A stretch of 64,000 bases of DNA from Parus major. Its lineage: Eukaryota; Chordata; Aves; Passeriformes; Paridae. Where the stretch lies: NCBI RefSeq assembly GCF_001522545.3, contig NC_031768.1, positions 93,933,669 through 93,997,668 on the forward strand, given 5' to 3'. Both the position numbers and the translations under genes were made by a program. The notes below the pieces were generated by a model. The model did no database searches, was not told the origin of the DNA, and saw only the letters and a program-made list of their open reading frames with translations. Every line of letters starts with the position of its first letter. Position 1 is the first letter of the stretch. Positions 50,700 through 63,500 of the stretch are shown one piece after another.

Positions 50700-50960
50700 C
50701 TTTTTGAAAACTTCATTTTCACAGACATTTCAGATGAAATCCAGCTGAATCACTGGGCCAGCAGCCACCCCAAATAATTGAGGCCATTAATTTCAGAATG
50801 ACATCAATGTTCAGTTTGCCCAGGAAGCAGAAGGCTCTAGATTAGTCACCCCAGTTAGGATGCTGAGCTTCTACTTAGCTGATTCAATTCACTTAAGGTC
50901 ATTTAACTCAATGCCAGTGTAATTGGAGTACCCAGATTCATATCAAGGATACAGTAAACA
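50700..50960. promoter_or_regulatory. Candidate conserved non-coding block (impression only)
   Basis: The block is non-repetitive, balanced in composition and contains homeodomain-type words (AATAATTGAG, CCATTAATTTC) near 50775-50800 with no open frame of note. This texture is common in vertebrate developmental enhancers, but it is not evidence of conservation. I cannot compare species here, so this is a pointer for alignment and not an annotation of function. Confidence 0.15.
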
Positions 50961-52908
50961 AACCTTCATTTGTCCATCTTTTTCTTCAACTCATCCTCAT
51001 CTTTTATGGTTGTGGTGACCAGTAGTACCAAAGCTTATGAGTCTCAGACTTATTTGAATGTGTATATTATCAAGAGGTGAAGGCAGAGAAGCAAACTCCT
51101 CATTTAGTAGATTGCTGTGCTGTAGGTGCTAGTGAAAAGAGAGGCTTTTCAGCAGCCTATGTAGTTGTGATGTTCACCAAGTTGTTTATTCAGTAGTGAC
51201 TTTTGGACTGGAGACTTGTAATTTGAATCACTAATAGCCTTCCTCCTGCTCTTCATCCATGCAATTTCATTTTGCTGTGAGGTAAGATTTTACAAATATT
51301 TTAGCATCCACAGTTAAACCTGTATTTAACAAGCTGGGCAGAACTGCAATAACTTGTAGCAATGAAGCCTTAAAACCAGCATGAAAATATTTTAAAGCTT
51401 CAACCAAAGTAGGATTAAGAACATGAGTTTTTTACTTTTATGATTACAAATATAAAGGTTCTTCCTTGCTGCTTAAAACCTTTAACCCTCTAAACCTCTT
51501 GTCTGTACAAAGCTATCTCCATTATTTACATTAGGAGAAACACAGGGCTGGCATTAGGACACAGGGCTGTTTTTTAGATAGAGTAGGAAAATTCACAGGC
51601 CAAATACTGCTCTGTTGGGTTGAAAGAGAAAGTTATTTTCCTCTGTTGCCATGTGACATGATGGAGGAGCACACACATTTAAAATGGGTGCTAAACCCTT
51701 TCTTGTTACCTTCCCAAGTAAATCCATGAGGTGCACTTTTACTCTCAAGATGAATTACATCACTTAATTGTACTTATTTAGGTATTGATCCAAAGGTCTA
51801 TTAAAAGCAGTGTGTTGTCCATGTGTCCTTAAAGAGATAGAAAATGTTTTTAAAAATCTAATATTTGTTGACTATTTTTTAAATGAGAATTTTCTCCCCC
51901 CCCAACCTGAGAAAATATTGCAAAATTGGTTTTTCATTCAAAATTTTAACTGGATGCTTAATACAAAAACACAATCAAGATACTTCTCTGCTTTGTCCTA
52001 CCCAACATATGGAAAAATTCCCTATAAAGCAAGACTTTGTTTTTATTACCTTTATAATAATTTCATAGCTTAAAAAATTGACTTTCTCCCCTCACCCCCT
52101 TAGTTGTAATGGTTTTTCTTGTGATCTGAGAGTTAGGATATATGGCTGTACATCTGGAAACTTTTTCTACTTATCTCCAAGATCTTAGTACAAATGATAC
52201 TAACAGGCAACCAACCAAGGAAATTATGATGCTTGGACTGTGTCTTTGAAAAGGATGTTTTGAGTGATGCGTGGTTACAATTTTGCGGATTGCATTCAGA
52301 TGTCAGAACTGGCAGTTGCTTCCCCAAACAGCAGGTGTTCAAGCTGACAGACACGATGGTCATAATAACCAACATAAAACTTTATGGTGAATTCTATATA
52401 GCACAGTATCTGTGTTTGACTACATGCAGAGTCATTAGGCAGTGACAGATTTATTAAATCCCCAGACTGATATGAACAGAATCTGAATTCAGTCACTGAA
52501 TTTGGGGATAGTCAGTGAGTGAGGAGCATGAATACTCCTTTATTCCTTATCAAAATGACAAAGACCTTTTCAGTACCGTCTCTGTACGTTTACCCTGTGT
52601 CTCTTCCCTGTGAGCACCCCTGTAAACATCCCTGAGACACTGATCTGCCCAAGCTCCTTGGGCTGTCTCCCTGCAAACTAACATGGAGAAAATTATCAGT
52701 AACATGTGAGCAATGCCCCTGAAAAGTTCTGAGGCACAGGCATGGGTAGTGGAGGCAAATGTAGAATTTGATGCATTCTTAACCAGAGTGAAGCTTGTGT
52801 TGAAAACCTTTTGTATTATAGCTCACATAGAAATCTCATGAGATAGTTTAGAAAGAACACAGTATTTCAATACAAACTCAGCAGAACAACCACAAAAGCA
52901 GTGTTACC

Positions 52909-52961
52909 AAAAAAAAAAAAATAAAGAAGAAGGGAAAAACAGAAAGAAAAAAAAGGAAGAG
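52909..52961. repeat. A-rich, almost pure purine tract
   Basis: A run of 13 A followed by AAG, GGG and GAAAG words, nearly all purine on the plus strand with few interruptions. It is a low-complexity sequence with no recognised element attached. Confidence 0.9.
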
Positions 52962-53839
52962 TCTGGTTTTGGATGCCTTTGTTTTTAGGCAGTAGAAAAG
53001 ACTCACAACTTATTCTGAAGTGCTGGATGATCCTTCTGACAGACCTGTGCTCCTAGTCTGACATGTACATATTCTCTTAAAACATACATTGTTGAAATTT
53101 CAACAACATGAAGCTGAAAAGGTGGGTGATCCAAAGTAAATGTGCTTGCTATCCAAAATGCCTGTTGTTCCTTCACTTCAAATATTGACATTTGTCTGGG
53201 TGCTTCTTGTTGTTTAGGTTGTCCACAGACCAATTTAACCAAGACCAGCCTGCCAAGAAGTAGGACTTGTCTCAATAGGAAATTTCATAATCATTACCAT
53301 TGTTTAGTGCCTGTTTTCAGTCTTATTGTATTTTTTATAAATCAATTGAACTTACAAATTGATGAGGTTTGCTACTTGTATGTCACCATGCCACACTGTT
53401 CTGCCCTCACAGTAATGTTAAAGACACCATGTTTTTCTCCATATATTTTCAATTAATGCTTAGGCATGCATTACTAGATCAGTGTTATTGAAAGATCAGT
53501 TTACTGGTCTGTTACTTGGGGTTTTAATTTATTACTATAAGCTTGGTGCCAGAGAAAGCCATTAGAAGAAACTTGTCACCGATGATTACAGATCTACAGG
53601 AAGACAGAAAAAAGTTTTCATTCTAAAAATGAATGCAGTAGAATGGCTGAGAGATTTTTGAAGAATTCAAATTCTTATAAAGACTTGATAATCGTAAAAT
53701 GTGCCTTAATATGTCCTTACTGTGTTGTAACTTCCACATTATAAAATCTTATAGCTGTGGTGTCATTTTAAGGGACAATTTAATGGCACAAGAGAATAAA
53801 AATAGCAAAGGGAAATCTGATTTGATTCCAGAAAAAGAA

Positions 53840-54055
53840 ATTCACATCAAAGGAGAACTAACACTGGAACAAGAGGCTCAAAGAAATTGTAACATTTTCA
53901 CCCTTGGATATATTCTAGATTTCACTGCGTATTATCCTGAGCAACCTGCTCCTGCTTCAAAGAAGGATCTGCTTTTAGCAGGGGCTTTTACTAGATGGCC
54001 TCCAGAGATTCTTTCCAATCTAATTGTTCTCAGATTCTCAGAAAATTCTGCTCTT
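53840..54055 (+). mobile_element. CR1 LINE 3' end with remnant of the ORF2 C-terminus
   Basis: On the plus strand the segments ATTCACATCAAAGGAGAACT (53839-53858), CACTGGAACAAGAGGCTCAA, CCCTTGGATATATTCTAGA, CTGAGCAACCTGCTCCTGC (53938-53956), ACTAGATGGCCTCCAGAGAT and TCTTTCCAATCTAATTGTTC follow the order of the CR1 3' region: the last codons of the reverse-transcriptase ORF, then the 3' UTR and terminus. The 152-codon open frame at 53699-54157 runs through this copy, which accounts for much of it; the frame is not a functional protein. Divergence is high and the copy is 5'-truncated. Confidence 0.85.
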
Positions 54056-56051
54056 TTGTCTCTAGTTTGTGAAGAAAGTTCTAGCATACTAAGGATTATA
54101 AAATCTAAAATTTTAAAGGACAGCAATAACATTGTAATAATAAATATTTCCCTCTGAATATTTCTTCTGTCACTCACAGTGACAGAATAAATTTCATTGA
54201 GTTGCCATAGACTGAATTCATTACCATTTGTATCAGGGAGGTCCCCACTGTCTTTCCCTAACTGATTGGTCTAACTCCTTTTTCTTTTTGATTAAAATAA
54301 AGCATCAGCCTCCACCTTCCACTGCTTTTTTGTTGTCACTTTGCCAATTAAAATAACACAGATGAACATTCTAATGAATGGTTCATTCCACCTCCCTGCA
54401 GTAGAAGAATCTTCCCTTCTGCGTGCTGATGGTGCATTTCCTTGTCTCATTTTAAATCTCCCAGGGTTTCCACTACTGCATTTTCCCACCTACTTATTAA
54501 ACAAGAAACAGAACTCAGTCTAATGAGGTTTTCCTTAATACTAACCTGTTTTCTTATCTTTTCCTGTTAATTCTATTTTGCCTATTATATTAATATACCC
54601 GTCTCACTCTTTGTGTTTAAATATTTCTCATTCTTTTAGCAGTTTATATGTTATCACCTTCATTTTCCTCTGGGTATTTCTCTTCCCAGCCATTTTTTTG
54701 CTTCTCTGAAGTCTTGCCATCTTTTTGATCACTGGGCATGTGGAACTAAACATTGTCTTCAAAGCCCACATGTATGGGTGCCAAGAAGAATTTAGGTTAT
54801 TTTTCCCTTTCTCTGTGATGAGGTACCTCTGCAAAAACAGGACAGAAGTGCATTTAACTTTCCTTTCCCGAATTTATATACAGTACAGCTGTAGAAATGT
54901 ATCATCCACTGTCCCCATCAGAGTTCTTTCAGGATTACTGCCTCTCTGGGGAATAGCCCCACTGAGTAAATGAACTCTGGGGTCTAAGGAGTGATCCTTT
55001 AAGACACGTTGTTAAAATCACTGAGTTCATATGTCTCATTGGAAAAATAAAGGATAAATGTAGTAAAATTCTCTGGGTGCAATGAAGCCAGCATAGTCCT
55101 TTCAGCATGTTCAAAATATGAATAGATGCTACCTACATGCCATGCAACTGTATGAAAGCACAGACTATGCAGAGATTTTCGTGCAGCTCTTAACTCACAT
55201 TGTGTGTTGTAAAGGTCATTAGATGGACATGGGACCAAATGAGAAATACTTCAAGCATGTGAATGAAGAAACAAGTAGATAAAGGGAGAAGAGAATCAAA
55301 CTCAGGATGGAGGTGGTGGGGAGAGAAGGAGGAGGGAGATGACAAGGAAATGGCAATTCCCCAATGTAAATACCCTGTATAGCTCTCCTACTCAGAGTCC
55401 ACGTGATAAACTGAGAGCTATCCCAAGTCTCATTCCCTTTCCTCCTGCTAATCTCCAGTCCATCTGACTCCAAACCAGAGAAGACCTGCTGAGTGTGTCT
55501 CTGTGTCTGTGCACGAAAGGCCCACTTATACCTGCTTACCTTTTGGGTATGTTCTTCATTCAGCACCACCAGGAATATGTTTCTGATTAGCTAGAAAAAG
55601 AACATGTTCTATTTCACATTGAACCTCCCTTCAGGGAAAAGCAAACAAATGTGTTTAAATTGCAGGAAGATAAAGTTCACCAATTCAAAGTAGTCTGATG
55701 AGTCTCTAAACTCAAAACAGAAGTATGGGAGGTTTGCCCACCGGTATGAATATGTGAGTCTGAATCACCAGAGAGGGAGGTCAGCATGCCAGCAGAGCTC
55801 TCCCTTCACTATGTCAGGAAAAACCAAGGGCCCTGTGTTAACTGGGAATTCAGTCTCTGGTAGTAATCTCCATCCAAATCTCTGTTGCCTGCAGACAGGC
55901 AGTGTTCAAACAGATGTGCATTCAGCCCACGTCCTGGGGGATGTTACCACACAGTCGGACCTGCGAGACACTGAACTCAGTGTCCATCAGTTAGAGCCCC
56001 TTCTATACCTGCTCCTGTTTATCACAAAACTTGTCTGTGGAACCTATTAGA

Positions 56052-56087
56052 TATTATTTAGAGCCTTTGACAAGCCTCTAAATAATA
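56052..56087. repeat. Perfect 12-bp inverted repeat (hairpin)
   Basis: TATTATTTAGAG (56052-56063) and CTCTAAATAATA (56076-56087) are exact reverse complements around the 12-nt loop CCTTTGACAAGC. The stem is AT-rich. No gene end lies next to it. Confidence 0.92.
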
Positions 56088-58472
56088 ACTGTGCTACAGT
56101 AACAAGCCAGTTGTGTCTGTCAAAAGCTTGGGAAAAGTTGTACTCAGTTCAAAACAGAACTTTTATTTCCAACTTTTTAACAAAGACCAGCTTCTAAATA
56201 TGATATCTTTTTGCTAGTCTTTCTGGAAGTCAACCTTTCTGACTGTTTTTCTTTGGCATCTGCTATTTCAGCAAGGAATGATCTTAATAATTTTATAGAG
56301 AGTTGGTTGGATTTTTCATTTTGCAGTTATTAAAAAAGCAATGCTCATGAACTGGTCAGTGTTTCCAATATATTACAGTTTGCATCTCCAAAGCTGAAGC
56401 AATAATGATTTTTTTTTTTTGATTTTTTTTTATTTGGGCACATCTTAGGAATAACACAAATTTTCAGTTTAGCCTGCCTGTAGGCTCTGTCCTGCCCTAT
56501 TTGCACTGGCTTCTCTGCTTGTCCTTTGTGCTGAGTGATAGCAAAATGGCTTTCTCTCAGTGGGCAAAAGGATTATGGGGGTTTTTGTTCTGTCTGGCAC
56601 CTGTTCACAAAATAAAAACCCACAAAATTGAAGGCATGATGTAATAGAGACTATATCAGAACGCTAAACCTCTGCTGATGCTGCATCTGTCAGTTTGGGA
56701 GAAGGGTTAGTGTCATTAAATACCCTAAATTAACCTGATTTTCAGGAAATACAGATTCTGAAAAGGGGTTCCCTTTAAAAGTACATCAAAGTAGGCAATT
56801 CCATTCAAACATTTTTTGGACAGCCATTTTTTCTCTCTCTTTCTTTTGTCTGTACCTGTTCAATTTTACCACTTTGTTCTAACAACCCTTTTCTTCAGCT
56901 GTGTAATTTCTGTACCTAATAGCTAAACATCAAGTGAAATGTTGCTGTTGTTTTAAAAGGATCCTAAAGAGATTCTTCCCTCCTTTCCATCTAATAGCTC
57001 TGTGAGGGAGGCATAAGCATCAAAAAAACTGACATCTATTTTATTTCTGAAACTGTAATATGAAAATACTCATTAAATTCTTGCTGAGGATTTTTTTTTC
57101 CTTAAGCAACTTTTTTTTGCAGAATTCAAGTTATCTAGAGTAAAAAATATTATTACAGCAGGATTTTCCCACAGGATGTATGCTCTGTTTCATTTTGTAC
57201 TCATTTTGTCCTTCGTATTTACAAGTTGGTTTTTTTAAATAAGTATTTGAAAGTAATGCTTTCAGTAACAACAACAATGTCTGTTTTTAGTAAGAATGTT
57301 TAATAATACCTAAGACTTAGTACTCACCTTCATGTTTTTTTCCAAGGATGACAAAATTCAAGCAAAAGTCTTCCAGCTGCCTACAGTGCTTCTCCATGCA
57401 GTACCAAGAGACATGACATGTGGGGGCTGTGCTGCTGTCCTAATAGCTAATGCTGCATATCCCATAGGTCTTTTAAAGAAAAGATATCTGAGGGGTCAGA
57501 GGGAGAGGAGGAAAGAGGCTGAGGCATGTGGTCAGGCTTAAAACATAGAGATTGTTCAAAATTGACCATACAGAAGATATTAGGATGCTAATTCACTGAA
57601 GTTTAACAATCTCAGCATAATTCTTTGATACAGCAGTCCCTTTTCTCCTCTGTCTCTGAACTGAAATCCCAATTAGAGCTTTTCTTGCATAAAACCTGTT
57701 TGATCAGTATTAGGGATTCAATTTCCTGTTATTGACATAAGGACATAATTATAAGCAATGTAAGGGACTTAAAATGACATTCAGCTGGACTTCTTGAATC
57801 TGAGAAGTCCTACCTTGTTCTTTATAATTCCTTAGTGCACCTATCAATGCATATAACAATGGAATGGGAATTTCACAGACCGATACTGAACTAAAAAAGA
57901 TATTGATCATTCATGATTCTAACAATTTAGTGCTTGTTTCAGCACCTGGCTCTTTGCTGTGTTGAACATGTACCATTACAGTTGCCTCAAATACTTAAAC
58001 AGAGGCCAGGCCCTAAAATAAATAGAAAGCCAACTGTGCTGTCTCTGTTAGCCTCTCTTCTGTTCTTAAACATGAGCTTGCTCTTTCTCTAATTACGTTA
58101 TCTCACTTCTCCCCGTTGAAGACTTTTCCATTGTGAACTCAGACAATTAGTTTAAAATTGTGTCTTTTGCCTGGCAATGACCTGTTATGGACTGCCTTGC
58201 TATAGCACAGGGACGAAACTCTCTTTCTGGAGCAGCAAATGTGATCTTTTATCACCCAATCCCATATATTTGTAGCAATGTAGTGGGGGTGGGAATAAAA
58301 AGAAAACTATTTATTCAGGCTTCTGCATTGTGTTAACAATATAGCACAGGACCTGGAAAGCTTTAATTCCTGAGAGGTTTGCCAAAATTATCCTTAAAGA
58401 AAACAGTGAAAGAACTAATGAAGTTGTATCATTCTGGAAAGAAAGAGGCTCTGTAATATGGCATCCCTATAG

Positions 58473-58507
58473 ACTATAATAGTATAATAGATACTATTAT
58501 TTATAGT
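58473..58507. repeat. AT-rich imperfect palindrome
   Basis: ACTATAATAGTAT and ATACTATTATTTATAGT pair around AATAG, with a 2-nt bulge; the inner eight base pairs are exact. Its simple AT content makes a slippage or chance origin likely. Confidence 0.75.
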
Positions 58508-59091
58508 AAATAAAATCTAAAATGAAATTTAGTTCTTATTTGGCATTTTTTCTGGTTGGTCTCTGAGTGTTCCACAGATGGAGTCTTCATCTCCATTTTG
58601 CAGATGGAATAACTGAGATACTGACTGTAAGCTTCCTGCAAAGGATTGTCCCAAATGCTATCAGCAGAGCCAGGACCAGGATTTGAGACTTGTGGGCTCA
58701 AGCCTTTGCACTGAGCAGAAAGCCAAGCTGGCCCTGTGAGGGCACAGTGTCTGAGAGTGCCAAACTACCTGGGCAATTTCTTTGGGGTGCATTTTGGGGA
58801 AGCACTCTGCTCTCCCTCCAGTCAGCCTCCCTCCAGTTCTGCTACTGTAGTCAGAGGGAGCAGAGTTCTAGAGAATGACTTTTTAAAGAAACACCAACCT
58901 TAGTACATAGTATTTGTAGCAGCACCGATTATTAGGGAACCTGTTTGTGTTATTCACCATGAGCAAGGCCCACATGGTTACATCTCTGCAGCTGAAAACT
59001 TGTAAACTCCAATTTGAGATGAAGTAGCTGTTCTGCAGGCTCTTAGGCTCTGCACACTTAGAGATAATACACCAAATCTGTTATACCAGTA

Positions 59092-59118
59092 ATTATGGCT
59101 TACATACAGAGCCATAAT
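59092..59118. repeat. Perfect 9-bp inverted repeat
   Basis: ATTATGGCT (59092-59100) and AGCCATAAT (59110-59118) flank a 9-nt loop. A stem of this length is expected a few times by chance in 64 kb. Confidence 0.7.
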
Positions 59119-59887
59119 CTTCTTGTGTTAATAATCAGTCAAGATTCAGTCTCTTCAGTTTATGTCGCTAAAGGACACAAAATTATTCACACAACTGCTC
59201 TCAGTGTCAACAAAAACCCATGACTTTATTCTCTGACTCCAGTATTTATAGATTCTCCACAATGACCAGGGATTGGATAATTAAGTTACCACCTTCCCAA
59301 GCACACTGGTCATGTGAAACGTCCATCAAAAGACATTTCTTAGAAGGAATGTGATAAACAACTTATGTTTACAGGACTTTCATGGGAAAGTAACTAAAAC
59401 TGAAAACATTATCAGAAGGCTTAATTTTCAGGGAAACATCTCACCCTTTCTCTTTAAAAAAGAAAAAAAACCAAGAAAACTGAACAATAGTCTAAAAATC
59501 AAAAAGGAAAATAAACAATGTTCTAAACAATCAAAAGGCTCTAGTTTCAGGGTGATAGGTTTATATCCTGCTTCCAAGAGGACAGATGGTTAACTTCAGA
59601 GTGCCTTGGGTTTTTCTCCTGGCTGCAAAGTAGACAGAATCTGTACTAATATGGGAAGCCTAGAGGCCCAGTGGAGTATCAACAGGAGGTTTCAAAATGC
59701 TTAAGAGAGGAAGACCTGTGAAGGCCTTAACTCTTACTGACAATGTCCAAAACATCTTTTCTTCACTGCTAAAAAGTTGTCCCCAATGCATCCTTTAAAA
59801 ATTGGGATAAGTAAGGCATTCAGTGCAAAACAGTTGTTAAAATAACAAACTGTGTCATTTGCTGCAGCCTTCTTTTCTGTCTTGAAG

Positions 59888-59913
59888 GAGGAAATTTTTA
59901 GAGGAAATTTTTA
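59888..59913. repeat. 13-bp perfect tandem duplication
   Basis: GAGGAAATTTTTA occurs twice head to tail (59888-59900, 59901-59913) with no mismatch. Confidence 0.93.
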
Positions 59914-60299
59914 AATTACCTCTATCTTGACGATTTGTATTTTGGGGCTAATTACATATGGAAAAGTGAATGGCTGTATCAGATCAAATTGAGTTGAACT
60001 CTAGCTGATCCAGGATCCTGCAACCAAAAAGTGACTAGAAACAGATCCCTGGATAAGAGCATCAGAAGAGGGCAACTTTAGATTAATACATGTCAGCACA
60101 GTCATGTTTTCTAACTATCTGCAGTTCAGAGACTATCTGAAGCAGAGATGATATTGTTTTTAAGCTCTGTCAGGAAAAAGAGAACACCAGGAGACATTGT
60201 GTCTGTGTCTAGTGCAATTACATAACAGGTACATTCTTTTTTTTTGGATGCCATATTACTTTCTGTTTAATTTACACATTTCTTTCTGAAGTTCACGTA

Positions 60300-60323
60300 A
60301 TTTTGTGAATTACTTCACAAAAT
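60300..60323. repeat. Perfect 10-bp hairpin with competing pairing
   Basis: ATTTTGTGAA (60300-60309) and TTCACAAAAT (60314-60323) are exact reverse complements around the 4-nt loop TTAC. An overlapping alternative pairs GTAATT with AATTAC just upstream, so the two folds exclude each other. No function is implied. Confidence 0.85.
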
Positions 60324-63075
60324 GCCTATTCTTGCTAGTCAGCCAGAGTAGAGAATTTTTAGAATAGCATGTCTGCTCTGATGTCACCTAACTCACAAGT
60401 ATTTTCCCTTTTGCCACATTTACCTATTAGCCCTATTTTCAAAAAACACAAGGATGTAATAATGCTGCTTAATGATTAAGTCATTATCAAAAAATTCTTG
60501 AAAAGGACAAATCCAAACAAGAAACAAACCCAAATGGGAAACAAACGTTTTCCTTTATTCCAAGTTCTTAGCTGAACACTCAGATTCTTTTCAGGAGGAC
60601 ACTTGAATGTTTTGCCAATTATGTCCTATTATCTGTAATACTATAGGGCTTCTCATTCTTCATTAAAAGATCTTCAACTGCTTCTTGAAGTTGCTGAACA
60701 CCTAATCCAATAAAATTGGGACAGCAGGTTAATGATGTGCTATATAAAAGTCTAATGATATTGTGTCTCATATCCAAAAAAATCTCTTTAATAAGACTAA
60801 TAGTTCCTTGGAGGAAAATCTCCATTCAGTTTCCATCCATAGGAGTGGTATGTATTACAGGCTTAATGTTGAGAGGGTAGTGGAATTATAGTTACAATAT
60901 AGAAGTTACAACTCTGATTATCAGCATGTTAATTTATTATGATTTTGGGTAATAAATCCTGTTCCTATTCCATCATGGTTAAGTTTCTCTTACATGTTTC
61001 ATTGATTTGTCAGTGTGCATCACTTCTTACATATTACCAGTAATTAGAATTACCCCAATGCTAAAATGAACAAAACTGTCAGTCTTGAATGATGAAAGTC
61101 TAAAGCAGATGAACATGTGACAAATCATTGGACCAAAGACTTGGCATCAGGAATGTGTGAAAAAAACCAAAACTTTAAGGAATATTTTCCAAAAAAGTGT
61201 GTATTTCTCTGAGACTCAGAAAGCAATCATTACTAGGAATTATACAAAAGGATCTTTTTAAGATTCATTTGTATGCTATAGAAGATGTTACTTTCCCTGC
61301 CACAAGGATCATCCCAGACTGCCTGGCTGCATGGCTCCATATGGAGAGCTTAGAGACTTCCTGCTGCTACAGCTCAGGAAGACTAATGCCCTCCTGGCAA
61401 CTGAATATACTAAAAACACAAATGTGATTATTCTTTCAGCTCTCATTTGGGTGCTTTGATTTCAAAAATATAATTTTCATAACTGCCTTCTTAATATAAC
61501 TCATTACCTTCATGGCTGCTTTACACATTGTTTTCCCTTTCACTTCAGATATATTGCTTACAGTGGGAGAAGCTGTGCAGCCAATGAATTGAGAACAAGG
61601 TCAAGTGGCAGGAGTTCTCACACCCAGCATTCAGCTTGCCATTGATATTACATATTGCCTTGGCCAAATTGTCTGGTAGCACTGCCTAATCAGGTGTCTT
61701 GTGCATTTGTAAAAGGAGTAGCTCTACCCTATGGCGGTATTCTGACTGTGATCACTGCCTTAGCAGGGTAGTTGTGTTTGCATGCCCCTGCAGACCCATC
61801 CTTCTCTGGCCTGTCTGGGGAACTGATCTGAAAATAGAGCATGGAAAAGAGGATGTAAAAAGAAAGTAGAGTAAGTAGGGAGTAAGGAGAATGCTGGCGT
61901 GCTTCTCACCAGCATCATTCTCCCAAGAGGAAATCGAAGAAACACGAGTTTTGCAGACACTAGACTCTTAGTTTAAATGCCTTCTGTGGTAAGCTTGATT
62001 ACAGCTGTTGTTGGATACCTGTGCTTAGGCTTCACATAATTTTTTCCAGTGGAATAATTCTTTCAGTATAAAATTAGAAATGTTTGTTATTTTTCTTGGA
62101 AGGGTCTTTTTTCATAATAAAACTAAAAAGTTCTCTAATTCCGACAAAACCAGAATCCAGATTGGTCTATACAGTCCTGCTGAATTTTTTTCACTGAGGC
62201 TGGCTTCAAATGAGAAAAGTGTGGTGGGAAGCTGGTCAATGTTTGGCAAATTCTGCCAAGTGCCTTCTGCTTGAACACAACACATTTTAACCTGAAGCAC
62301 AATGGTTTCCATTGTGTATTATCCTAATGATCACCCAGCTCACAGAAATGAGCAGATTATTTTACATATAGAGAACTAGTATTCAAATATTATTAAGACA
62401 CTTCTATTTTATCTTCAATTTAAAAACTGTATTCTTCCTTTTGGTTGTAAATAGTTCCACAACAATCAGAACTGTATAGCTTCTTCTTGAAGTCACAGAG
62501 TAAATTTAAGTTTCTCAGCATGAGGGTGGCTCCAAGATTAGGTTTACAGCTGAGTTATTTCCAAAAGTACCATTGAGCCATTCCCCAGAAGTGTATATTG
62601 AAGTCCATGAAGTGTTAATAAAATGTGTGTCCTGTTTAAAAATGGTAAACCTGCTATTTTTACTTGAAGCGGAAGACTAGGTATATATATCTACAAATGA
62701 GGAGTTCTTTTCAAGAGAGTTTCCTTCAAACATGATGATCAGAAAATACTTTGAGAGAAAATTTTCTATTATTACATGTTATTAATGCAATAATATGAAG
62801 ACTGTTTTGATCAGAAGTATGAGCCACGGAGTCAGAAAATTCTCTGTGACAGCTTTCCTATGGGCTGTTTGCTCAGGTATAGGAAATACCATGCTGATGT
62901 TTCAAAAACACAATTCCATATCTGTTTCAGAAAGAACCAAAAAACCAGGAGTTACATCAGGTCCCTCTGATCACATTGCTAATTCTCCTGTAGAAACGCC
63001 TGTATTTAAAATCCACTTGGTGTGTTATCCCCATGGTGAAGCCAGGAGAATTATTTTTGGCAGCATTTTGAATCA

Positions 63076-63099
63076 TAGATGCTTAGATTTAAGCATCTA
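63076..63099. repeat. Perfect 10-bp hairpin with 4-nt loop
   Basis: TAGATGCTTA (63076-63085) and TAAGCATCTA (63090-63099) are exact reverse complements around GATT. The stem is compact, with no adjacent gene. Confidence 0.9.
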
Positions 63100-63403
63100 A
63101 ATATGTGGCTTCATTCCTGAAGTGAACATGCGCACATTTTATTGAAGTCAGCTGGAGAAGCTGGGTCAGAAGCAGTTTTGAAAATCAGTCCACTTATTTA
63201 ATTGTTTAAACATGGATTTATGAGCATAACTTCAGACACAGTCAGGTAGAATGGTAGCTGTCATTGACACCACTGCATTGTCCCAGCACTGTGTGTCCTA
63301 CACACTTCAGACTAATTGTTAAGTCCCATTCCAGAGTCACACTTCCTTCAACTAGCATGAATTAAAAGAACGTTTTTTGTAGTAATTATTTTCTTCAATT
63401 AAA

Positions 63404-63404
<1 letters not shown>

Positions 63405-63485
<81 letters not shown>

Positions 63486-63500
63486 GTTATTATTATTATT
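63405..63500. repeat. Compound (CTT)12-(ATT)20 microsatellite
   Basis: Twelve CTT units (63405-63440) pass directly into about twenty ATT units (63441-63500), with a single G interruption near 63486. The sharp junction suggests that one motif arose by a point change inside the other and then expanded. The ATT half is the longest uninterrupted-type array in the window and is likely polymorphic. Neither part lies in a plausible exon. Confidence 0.97.

Larger units (their letters stand above)
44891..53839. other. AT-rich non-coding stretch, no gene seen
   Basis: Open frames stay below 98 codons and none is recognised. A GC-richer patch at about 48.75-49.10 kb yields frames on both strands but no named element. 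Short duplications, hairpins and an A-rich tract are listed separately. The block at 50.70-50.96 kb looks like a possible conserved element by eye only. Confidence 0.55.
54056..63404. other. AT-rich non-coding stretch, no gene seen
   Basis: The longest frame is 116 codons (55219-55569 minus), unrecognised. T-rich runs lie at 56409-56430. Hairpins at 56052, 58473, 59092, 60300 and 63076 and a 13-bp duplication at 59888 are listed separately. Blocks near 58.13-58.32 kb and 60.90-61.08 kb are non-repetitive with TAAT-type words, but there is no other support for function. Confidence 0.55.
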
